DNA of 64,000 bases. Origin: Thinopyrum elongatum. Lineage: Eukaryota > Streptophyta > Magnoliopsida > Poales > Poaceae. A program made the position numbers and the translations under genes. Position 1 is the first letter of the stretch; each line of letters opens with the position of its first letter. The notes below the pieces were generated by a model. That model was not told where the DNA came from and did not search any database. It saw only the letters and a program-made list of their open reading frames with translations. Shown here piece by piece: positions 56,580 through 64,000 of this stretch. The DNA lies in the NCBI GenBank assembly GCA_011799875.1, contig CM022298.1, positions 193,958,423 through 194,022,422 of the forward strand, given 5' to 3'.

Positions 56580-58975
56580 CTGCAATGAACATGCAACAAT
56601 AGGTGTGTTTTCAAAAAAATTGGAATTATTCAGGGTTCGTTTGGACATTTTTATACATTAACTTGGTTTTCTAGGCATTCCAGATGCACAATTCAAAATT
56701 AAACTACATGCACATGCTCTGGTGCACCAAAATGGGTTGTAAAATCATATATGTGTCCATGGGTTGATGCTTATGTCCCATGCAAGAAATGGGGATGAAT
56801 TTCAAACACCACAACACCGTGGCTCTCCGACAACGTTGAGGTACTTGCTTTTGTAATTCTCGTAAATCCAAAACTCATCTGAAATTCATGAACCTTGGCA
56901 TGCTATCATGGAATGGCATCAACATGCTAGGGTAAAAAATATTGTCCCATTTGGGGTAGGTTATGGTATAAGCATCTCACAAACCAGAGCTTCTCACAAG
57001 AAGCCTCATGGTTCCGGTAGGGAAACGTGTCACCTTTATGGACGAAACGATATCTGTTGCCTCTTCTTAATTTGAAATTTTTTATAGTATCAACGTAGAA
57101 CAACAGGAGTATTGTGTCATTTTTTGGGATTTTTCGTGGTTCGCTAGGACATTTTTATACATTAACTGAGTTTTCTATGCATTTATGTGCATAATTCAAA
57201 TTTGGACTACATGCACATGCTCCAGTGCATATAAACGGGTTGAAAAATAAAATGTGTGTCCTTGGTTGCAAGCGTAGGTCCCATGCAAGAAATGGGAATG
57301 AATGTCAAACACCTTTGCCACCGTCGCTCGGCCGCTAACATTGAGATACATGGTTTTAAAATTCTAGTAAATCGAAAACTCATCTGAAATTCATGAAACT
57401 GGACATGATATCATGGAACGGCATCAACATGCCGTGGTAAAAATATTGTCCCATTTGGGGCAGGTTTGGGTATAAGCTTCTCACAAACCAGAGCTTCTCA
57501 CAACAAGCCTCATGGTTATGTTATGGAACGTTTCACCTTTCTGGACGAAACGATATCCGTTGCCTCTTCTTGATTTCAAAAAAAAAAATCTACTGTCAAC
57601 ATAGAACAACAGGAGTGTTGTGTTAAATTTTGGATTTTTTTTAGGTTCGTTTGGACATTTTTATACATTAACTGAGTTTTCTATGCATTTATGTGCATAA
57701 TTCAAATTTGAACTACAGGCACATGCTCAAGTGCATATAAATTGGCTGAAAAATCAAATCTGTGTCCTTGGTTGCATGCTTAGGTTCCATGAAAGAAATG
57801 GGAATGAATGTCAAACACCTTGCCACTGTCGCTCGGCCGCAAACATTGAGATACATGGTTTTCAAATTCTAGTAAATCCAAAACTCGTCTGAAATTCATG
57901 AAACTTAGCATGCTATCATGGAGCAGCACCAACAAGCCGTGGTAAAATTTTTGTCCCATTTGGGGCAGGTTTGGGTATAAGCTTCTCACAAACCAGAGCT
58001 TCTCATAACAAAGCATGGTGGTTTCAGTAGGGAACATGCCACCTTTGGGGACGAAACGATATCCGTTGCCTTTTCTTGCTTTCAAAAATTTTCTAGTGTC
58101 AACATAGAACAACAGGAGTGTTGTGTTAAATTTTGGAATTTTTCAGGGTTTGTTTAGACATTTTTATACATTAACTGGGTTTTCCAGGCATTTTATGTGC
58201 ATAATTCAAATTTGAACTACACGCACATGCTCCAGTGCATATAAATTGGTTGAAAAATCAAATCTCTGTCCTTGGGTGCATGCTTAGGTCCCATGCAAGA
58301 AATGAGAATGAATGTCAAGCACCTTGCCACCTTCGCTCGGCCGCAAACGTTGAGATACTTTGTTTTTAAATTCTAGTAAATCCAAAACTCGTCTTAAATT
58401 CATGAAACTTGGCATGCTATCATGTAGCGGCGTCAACATGCTGTGGTAAATTTTTTGTCCCATTTGGGGCAGGTTTGGGTATAAGCTTCTCGCAAACCAG
58501 AGCTTCTCATAACAATCCTGATGGTTTCGGTAGGGAACGTGTCACCTTTGGGGACGAAACGATATCCATTGCCTCTTCTGGCTTTCAAAATTTTTCTAGT
58601 GTCAACATAGAACAACAGGAGTGTTGTGTCAATTTTTGGGATTTTTCACGGCTCGCTACGATATTTTTATACATTAACTGGATTTTCTAGGCATTTTATG
58701 TGCATAATTCAAATTTAAACTACATGCACATGCTCCAGTGCAGAAAAATGGGTTGAAAAATCAAATGTGTGTCCTTGGGTGCATGCTTAGGTCCCATGCA
58801 AGAAATGGGAATGAATTTCAAACACCACGGCACCGTTGATTGCCGGCAAAATGTTGAGATAATTTGTTTTTAAATTCTAGTAAATCCAAAACTCGTCTGA
58901 AATTCATGAAACTTGGCATGCTATCATGGAATGGCACCCGACATGCTGTGGTATTTTTCGTGTCCATTTTGAGAG
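56580..58975. repeat. 504-bp tandem repeat array, about 4.7 copies
   Basis: The word CATTTTTATACATTAACT begins at 56646, 57150, 57656, 58159 and, with a change, 58662, giving periods of 504, 506, 503 and 503. Each unit has the same order: GCACATGCTC, CCCATGCAAGAAATGGGA, GAAATTCATGAAACTTGGC, TTGTCCCATTTGGGGCAGG, GACGAAACGATATC, GTGTTGTGT. Similar minus-strand ORFs (YVDTRK, GNGYRFVPKG) recur in each unit and were not called as genes. Confidence 0.93.
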
Positions 58976-59430
58976 AAGGCGCACTCGAATAACAGCCAAC
59001 AAAGGCATTTTGAAACAAATAGCTGCCACTTTAACATCTCAAATGTTTTGTATAATTTAAATCGTGTGCGTTCTGTTAACCATTCACGTGACGCCACGCC
59101 TCACTCTTTTAATGGCTAGGAGGTGCTGTGCGGACAGGTGCTTGACTGAACAGGAGGCGTGTGAGCTGTACTCCAATGCGCAGGCTCACCGGGAAGCGTG
59201 CGAGCTGTAGTGCTATACGCCGCACAGGCTCAAGGGGAAGCGAGCCCTTTGACTTCCATGGCCGCCGCCCGGCTTGCTCGCATCCTCTCCATTAATAGCG
59301 ACCAAGCCGCAGTTTAATACGGGCCATTCCCCTCCCGCAGACCTCCACCAACACCATGGCGCAGAAGGATCATCTGCCACTAGTCTTCCAGTTGGGTTTA
59401 ATACTGTATCTCGATCATATGAATATAAAT
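58976..59430 (+). other. possible gene start fragment
   Basis: A leader-like C-rich stretch (CAGACCTCCACCAACACC) leads into ATG at 59356. The frame MAQKDHLPLVFQLGLILYLD ends after 26 codons. The rest of any gene is missing or decayed. Nothing else was recognised here. Confidence 0.25.
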
Positions 59431-59553
59431 TCGTAGTGTGACTGAATGAAAGATATGGTTTGAACGAACTTGCGTCTTTCTCTCTGAATGTACAGACTTA
59501 TCAAATGATTTCCTTTAAAAAAAACATCAATGGTTTTTAAATATAAAACACTC

Positions 59554-59960
59554 ATCGCAAACGTTTTAGTTAGAACACCCGTATGCAAACTGACAGCTTC
59601 CCCAGGAAGCCAATGGAAAATGTGCCGAGCAGGATTTGTGCACCTCTTGATCGCAAACGTTTTAGATAGAACACCCGTATGTAAACCGACAGCTTCCCCA
59701 GTAAGCCAAGGGAAAATGTGCCGACCAGGATTTGTGCAGCTCTTGTTCGCAAACGTTTTAGATAGAACACCCGTATGCAAAGTGAGTGCTATGGTCTTCC
59801 CCAGTAAGCCAAGGAAAAATTCGCCGCGCAGGATTTGTGCATCTCTTCAACGCAAACGGTTCAGATTGAATACGGTATGCAAAGCGAGACTTCGGCGCTA
59901 AGCCAAGAGAAAATCTGGCAAGCAGAATTTGTACCTCCCTTCAACGCAAACGGTTTTTTC
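59554..59960. repeat. 96-bp tandem array in CACTA element 2
   Basis: TCGCAAACGTTTTAG-type starts occur at 59554, 59650, 59746, 59849 and 59943. Units share ACACCCGTATGCAAA, GACAGCTTCCCCAG and CAGGATTTGTGCA. Confidence 0.88.
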
Positions 59961-60440
59961 GGATGACTCGTGTGCAACTGCACGTACTGACAATTTGGTA
60001 AGATTTGCATCTCTCATATTGGGTATATTCTATATTGCCATTTGTCAAGCTGGAAAGATTGACATTTGTTGATCTAGTAACATTGCCATTTGTCAACCTT
60101 GTAACACTGCCATTTGTCAAAATATGCAGCTAAAAATCACTAGCACTATCTAATTTTTGCAACTAAAATTCAGTAATTAAGCATACATTTCATTCATAGA
60201 TTAAGTAGTCATTCTTTTATACAAATAGTTCAACTCGACAGCTGAACCGACCAAACTTTTCCCCAATTGTTGCCAATCACGTACTGAAATAGCTAGCTCA
60301 ACTATATATACTAGCCAATTTTAAGTACGCTGTACAGTTCCACCACATCTATAGTCTGATGAACTGAACAAAATAGCCCCTAAATACTACTACTACGGAG
60401 GGGCTTTGTACTACTTCCGGCAGCCTCTCCTCTGCCGAGC
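59961..60440. other. AT-rich stretch with short CATTTGTCAA repeats
   Basis: ACATTGCCATTTGTCAA-type words occur three or four times at 60035-60125. The remainder shows no gene and may include the 3' UTR of the next ORF. Confidence 0.5.
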
Positions 60441-60444
60441 GCGC

Positions 60445-61218
60445 TCAGTAAGAGGCAGAGGAGGACGAGTCTACCGACGAGCTGGACAACTGCAATACGG
60501 TGCCTGCCGCTGCTGCACCTTCAGCGACGCTCACCTCGAATGCCCTCTGCCGCTCCAGACGACCCCTCTCGAAGTGGCGGGACTCCTCGTAGATCTCCTG
60601 ATTCCTCGCCTCTACATCAGCGCGTGCTGCGACCACGGCAGCGGTAAGGCTCTTTGCGTGCTCGACGAGGCGCTTCTCCTCCTTCCGCAGGAACTCGATG
60701 TAGCGCGCAAGGTCGCTGACGCACGTGCGGGCCTCCACCTCCGCCTCCCGCCTTTGGGCGGCGGTGGCGGAGCGGGTGATGACCCCGGCGGTTGACGGTG
60801 GGCTGGCGGCCACGGCGGCCGACGATGGGGTGGCGACCACGACCACCACCTCCCGCCTTCGGGCCGCGGTGGCGGAGCGGGTGATGGCCACGGTGGCCGA
60901 TAGTGGGGTGGCGGCCACGACGGCCACCTCCCGCCTTCGGGCCGCGGCGGTGGAGCGGGCAATGGCCCTGGCTTTCGACGGTGGTGTGGCAGCCACGGCG
61001 GCAGATGGTGGGGTGGCGGCAACGGCGGCCGGCAACAGTTGCCGACAGGCAGCGGCGGCGGAGTGTGTGGTGGGTGTTCCACGCACAGCCAACAGGAGGG
61101 ACGCCACACACACTACACTACGCCCAGGACTGAGCCACCGCCACGGTGTAGCCTCCCAGCTGGAGCTGTCCTCTAATGACGGTGGAGTGGCTGAGCGACA
61201 ACAACGGACCGGTGCCAT
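60445..61218 (-). CDS. hypothetical Ala/Arg-rich coiled-coil protein, 257 residues
   Basis: An uninterrupted frame runs from ATG 61218 to TAG 60445-60447. A TATATAAA box lies 81-88 bp upstream on the same strand, which supports the start. Residues about 60-155 are tandem repeats around ATPPSAAVAATPPS and RSATAARRREVVVVVATP, matching GC-rich DNA repeats. Residues about 160-240 look like a long helix: SDLARYIEFLRKEEKRLVEH, KSLTAAVVAARADVEAR and EESRHFERGRLERQRAFE. The tail is Ser-rich (LQLSSSSVDSSSSASY). No enzyme motif, signal peptide or membrane segment is visible. It is the longest intact non-retroelement frame here. It may be an accessory protein of CACTA element 2 or a captured gene. Confidence 0.55.
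   Translation of the reverse strand: MAPVRCCRSATPPSLEDSSSWEATPWRWLSPGRSVVCVASLLLAVRGTPTTHSAAAACRQLLPAAVAATPPSAAVAATPPSKARAIARSTAAARRREVAVVAATPLSATVAITRSATAARRREVVVVVATPSSAAVAASPPSTAGVITRSATAAQRREAEVEARTCVSDLARYIEFLRKEEKRLVEHAKSLTAAVVAARADVEARNQEIYEESRHFERGRLERQRAFEVSVAEGAAAAGTVLQLSSSSVDSSSSASY
60740..61020. repeat. GC-rich coding repeats
   Basis: CCTCCCGCCTTTGGG or CCTCCCGCCTTCGGG starts at 60744, 60849 and 60927, followed by GCGGTGGCGGAGCGGGTGATG or variants. Spacings of 105 and 78 bp preserve the reading frame of the ORF they lie in. Long ORFs in the other frames are shadows. Confidence 0.8.
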
Positions 61219-61298
61219 TGGCGATTATGGGAGAAGCAAACAAGATAAGCTCCAGGGAGGAGGGGAAAATGTGACGCATGACTCGCCGGCCGTGAGGG

Positions 61299-61306
61299 TT
61301 TATATA
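61299..61306 (-). promoter_or_regulatory. TATA box of the 257-residue ORF
   Basis: On the minus strand the sequence is GCTATATAAACCC. It precedes the ATG at 61218 by about 85 bp, leaving a 50-60 nt leader if transcription starts at the usual distance. Confidence 0.55.
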
Positions 61307-61548
61307 GCAGGCTGGTAAGCATTGGGATTTTGGGGGATTTCATCGAGTCGGGCAGGAAACTTGCGCGGGAACCTGTGTGGTTGCGCGGGAACAGGCTCAC
61401 CACCATTTGGCCAAAAGAACGCCCCCGCGCACTACTCAAGCTTGCGCTCGAAGCCGTCTACGGCAGCGGGGTGACAAGACGTGCGAGAGGAGAACGAAAG
61501 GACACGTACACATATGCTTAATATAAAAACGTTTGCGATTTTATTACC

Positions 61549-61760
61549 TACTACCCCGGCCCCGTCCTGGTTTATAAGTATGATTTAACTAATAAAATAT
61601 GAATGCATGTTGCCAAAGCTTATATCGTTGGATTCTTATTTGAACATAGTTTCCAATTATATAATTTTAATAACGTGCATTAACATTTTGTTGGTTAAAT
61701 TTAAGGTCAAAATATGGCACAGAATATAAAGGGGACTAATAGACCAAGACGGAGGTAGTA
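61549..61760. mobile_element. Stowaway-like MITE, copy 3
   Basis: The left end TACTACCCCGGCCCCGTCC and right end GACGGAGGTAGTA are inverted. The interior matches the other two copies (ATCGTTGGATTCTTATTTG, GGTCAAAATATGGCACAGA). Confidence 0.75.
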
Positions 61761-62039
61761 GCACATGGCCGCTCTCTACGCAGCGACGCAACTGCCGGCC
61801 GGCTTGTAGACGATCATTCCCTGCGTGTTTAACTGCTCTATGTGTGTGGTTGCTCGCGGTTGAGGCGTCCGCGGCGCGCTCTGCTCGCGTCCCGCCCGAC
61901 TCGGTGTTAGCAGTAATCGTAGACAGAGCAAAACACACGGCTTATTAGCAGCAATCGTCTGTGTTATTATTGGTCTTCGCACTCATTTCTGATTACGGAC
62001 TTGTTTGCCATGTATCACACACATCTTGTTCAGTTGAAC

Positions 62040-62436
62040 TGTTTCTGTTGTCTTGGCTCATCGCAAACAGTTCATCCGAGTGAATTGTATGCCCTCCATC
62101 GCACACACCTTGATCTGGCTGACTGTTTCTATTTTGTTGCCTAATCGCACACAGTTCATCCTAGTGAACTGTATGCCGTATATCGCACACATCCTCATCT
62201 GGCTGCCCATTTCTGTTGTTCTGCCTCATCACAAATAGTTCTACTGGATTAACCAGTTGCCACGCATCGCACACACAACTCTAATCTGAACCGTGTTTGA
62301 TGTCACCGCCATCGCAAACGTTTTGCATCTTTTTTGATGGTTTTATTACATCACCGTTTGTGATTGATCTATCGCACACAGTTTCGTCGAAGGGTCTCTA
62401 ATTGGACTGTCGCGTTTGGACCATCCTGCAGAAGTG
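62040..62436. repeat. right subterminal repeat zone of CACTA element 2
   Basis: Five or more units contain ATCGCACACA or ATCGCAAAC followed by GTTCATCC.AGTGAA.TGTATGCC, about 55-60 bp apart, reaching the terminus at 62436. Confidence 0.8.
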
Positions 62437-62742
62437 TAGGCCAACTAGATCGATTTTTCTTGCCATGGGAAGAGGGGCTTTGTGATGGGTTCGATCTTGC
62501 GGTGTCCTTTCCTAGTGACAGAAGGGGCAGCAAGACACGCATGTATCGTTGCTATTAAGGATAACAAGATGGGGGCTATTCCTACATGAATAGATCTCGT
62601 CTACATCATGTCATCGTTCTTATTGCATTACTCTGTTTCTCCATGAACTTAATACACTAGATGCATGCTGGATAGCGATCGATGTGTGGAGTAATAGTAG
62701 TAGATGCAGACAGGAGTCGGTCTACTAATCTTGGACGTGATG
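62437..62742 (+). mobile_element. right LTR of gypsy element 1, second part
   Basis: The sequence from AGGCCAACTAGATCG through ATGCATGCTGGATAGCGATC to GGACGTGATG aligns with left LTR 40150-40460. It is cut again at about 62742 by the next element. Confidence 0.92.
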
Positions 62743-64000
62743 TGATGTTGGGTGGAACCCTAGGGGCCGATCTTTCACAATTTAAAGGTGATCCCGTGAA
62801 GAACACGAGGGGAAACACGAGGGAAAATGAGAGGAAACACTCAAGAACAAGTCCAATCACACATCCACTAGACTAACAAAACACATGGATCCACAATTTA
62901 CATGAACAACAAAGGGAAAGATACAAGGTAAAGTTCATCTCCAAGAGGAGGCCTTGAATCCTAGACGGATCTTCCCGTGAGGGGCCTTGAATCCACTAGG
63001 GTCTTCTCACATGCTCACATGGAGGTCTTGAACTCCATGGGAGTGGTAGTCTCTCTCGCTCTCTCAAGAGTACAGTGGTACAAGGAGCAAAGCTCTCTAT
63101 CAAATGAGCTATCACTTTGCTGACCCTAGAAAGGAGGTGGAGGTGGTCTATGTATAGTCTAAGCCACGAAGGGGTAAGTGCGAGAGGGATACAAGGCCAA
63201 AGGCCCGACTGCGCACAGGCAGTGTCGGATGTCCGAGGGACGTCGGTTGTCCGGTGGCTCGCGGGGGTCCGGACGTTTTGGCTCTGGACAGGTGGCGCCG
63301 GATTTCCGATAGCGGTCGGTCGTTCGGTGGCTATAGTGTGTCGGACGTTTGGCGTCTTGTCGATCGTCCGACAGCTGTAGTGTGCATTGGTTGCGGTTCT
63401 TCTGGCTGGCCTGGGCGTGGTCGCGCTGGATGTCCGGTGGATCATCGGACGTCCGGTGGCTGTAGCTTTGCTGCAGCTCCGTCTTCTTCCGTTGTCGCTT
63501 CCATGCTTCCCTCGTGGATGGTGTAGCTATACACTTGCGCTCGCACTCCTCCTCGTTGTCCGTGGCGTTCCGATAATACCTATGTATGCACACAAGTGGA
63601 GTGTTAAGTAGTATACCATCCTTGAAGGGGTCAAGTGAACACGCGTAAAGGAGATGATTCACCTTTATGTATGTGAAGTAGATGTCGCACGTGTCACTTG
63701 CCAAACGAACTCTTGACATGGTGATGTCCGTAGGATGCTCCGCATCATCTCCCCCCCCCCCTTGGGAAAGATCCGACCTCGGATCAAAAACCAAATCACC
63801 ATGGGAAAGAGATGGCTTCGCCGTGTAGAGGTGGACTATCACCAAGTACTCATCATCTTCAAGCTCGAAATGGGCACTCTCCAATGTCGCACCGTCTAGC
63901 GATTCCTTCAAAAGGAGCAAGTACAACAAACACTTGGAAAAACAAATGTGGTTAGCGTTAGTGCAAAACCAAGCATTCAAGAGGTGATTCACCCAACAAG
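62743..64000 (-). mobile_element. gypsy element 3 (inverted), 3' LTR and pol tail, runs off the window
   Basis: After GGACGTGATG the gypsy 1 LTR gives way to TGATGTTGGGTGGAACCC. The segment holds CCGGACGTCCGGTGG-type palindromic words at 63190-63460. It is followed by a minus-strand coding tail near 63690-64000. The order, LTR then the end of pol on the minus strand, indicates an inverted element. The exact insertion point and target duplication cannot be fixed without the other end. Confidence 0.65.
63690..64000 (-). pseudogene. C-terminal tail of a gypsy polyprotein
   Basis: The minus strand reads HFELEDDEYLVIVHLYTAKP, then GDLVFDPRSDLSQGGGG and DDAEHPTDITMSRVRL. The acidic stretch followed by DPRSDLSQGGG resembles the peptide that closes many plant gypsy polyproteins, encoded over a G-rich run (C run at about 63751-63761 on +). 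The frame stays open into the LTR, so the exact stop is unclear. Only the end is in the window. Confidence 0.5.

Larger units (their letters stand above)
48101..62436. mobile_element. CACTA element 2, 14.3 kb, inserted in the gypsy LTR
   Basis: The left end is CACTGGTACAACG. The right end, inverted, is CACTTCTGCAGG. The flanking 3 bp are TAA (48098-48100) and TAG (62437-62439), matching the intact left LTR TAG with one transition. LTR sequence resumes exactly after the element. Subterminal zones carry repeated CCACACAGTC and ATCGCACACA words. No transposase was recognised. Cargo includes B3 exons, small ORFs, a Mutator-like element and tandem arrays. Terminal repeats agree only partly beyond CACT, so the right terminus is slightly less certain. 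Confidence 0.82.
39383..62742 (+). mobile_element. gypsy element 1 (gag/protease only), heavily nested; right LTR incomplete
   Basis: The left LTR (39383-40983) and the start of the right LTR (47333-48100) both open TGATACGTCTC. The right LTR is interrupted by CACTA element 2, resumes at 62437 and is cut again near 62742. A primer-binding-type sequence, TGGCGCCGTTGCCGG, follows the left LTR at 40994. A polypurine tract AAGCTTGGGGATGC precedes the right LTR. The body has gag and protease but no reverse transcriptase, integrase or RNase H. Such gag-protease gypsy elements, for example Sabrina-like ones, are known in Triticeae and depend on partners. The family name is tentative. Confidence 0.88.

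Noticed and set aside
57780..58112. 110-codon minus-strand ORF in the 504-bp array
   Set aside because: Similar but differently broken frames occur in each tandem unit, none with a conserved start or stop.
59554..59960. Regular about 96-bp repeats as a possible CRISPR array
   Set aside because: The repeats are contiguous and diverged, with no constant short repeat and unique spacers, and the genome is clearly a plant's.
60612..61111. Alternative long minus-strand ORFs overlapping the 257-codon ORF
   Set aside because: They are Pro- or Gly/Arg-rich readings of GC-rich repeats; the frame 60445-61218 has the natural helical C-terminus and a TATA box.
1..64000. tRNA, rRNA or snRNA genes
   Set aside because: No cloverleaf, A/B box pair or conserved rRNA core was recognised on either strand by reading; a dedicated scan was not possible.

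Overview
The window looks like intergenic DNA of a large grass genome, most likely wheat or a close Triticeae relative. The evidence is a BARE-1/WIS/Angela-type copia LTR, Stowaway MITEs, a TGATACGTCTC-type gypsy LTR, CACTA elements with Triticeae-type subterminal repeats, and no intact conserved host gene. Almost all of it is transposons inside transposons. The coding sequence consists of decayed retroelement polyproteins, host-gene fragments carried by two CACTA elements, and a few small unrecognised ORFs.

Layout. (1) A Ty1/copia element on the + strand enters from the left edge (integrase, reverse transcriptase, RNase H) and is cut inside its RNase H codons at 2483 by a 29.3-kb CACTA element (2484-31748). 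The copia reading frame resumes at 31749-31751 after the 3-bp target duplication CTT, and its 3' LTR ends near 33656. (2) CACTA element 1 has no recognisable transposase. It carries two exons of a PLATZ zinc-binding protein (- strand, 9223-9567), a four-exon F-box/DUF295 pseudogene (- strand, 17636-20400), a two-exon ORF with 15-residue repeats (12469-13119), an acidic frameshifted ORF (21257-21733), an unrecognised multi-exon gene (25071-30127), a 242-bp Helitron, several MITEs and many tandem arrays. (3) A short AT-rich stretch with a 75-nt inverted repeat (33657-34361) leads to a BARE-1/Angela-type copia on the - strand (LTR 34362-36188, polyprotein 36425-39377). (4) That copia is interrupted in its protease region by a + strand gypsy element (39383 onward; 1.6-kb LTRs, gag and protease only, no pol), which is probably non-autonomous. 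(5) The gypsy body holds a solo LTR (41699-43268, GATGA duplication). Its right LTR is cut by a 14.3-kb CACTA element (48101-62436) and again at about 62743 by a - strand gypsy that runs off the window. (6) CACTA element 2 carries a solo LTR (48976-50556, AGGAA duplication), two exons of a B3 DNA-binding gene, two ORF pseudogenes, a 2.3-kb Mutator-like element with a 9-bp duplication and a hairpin at each end (54192-56477), a 504-bp tandem array, a 96-bp array and an intact 257-codon ORF with its own TATA box (60445-61218).

How the parts relate. The window records ordered insertions up to four levels deep, each dated relative to its host by a target duplication or a resumed sequence. The genes do not form a pathway. 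The biologically interesting part is the repeated carriage of transcription-factor or F-box fragments (PLATZ, F-box/DUF295, B3) and of small unrecognised ORFs by two unrelated CACTA elements that lack a visible transposase. All calls come from reading the sequence; no database search was possible.
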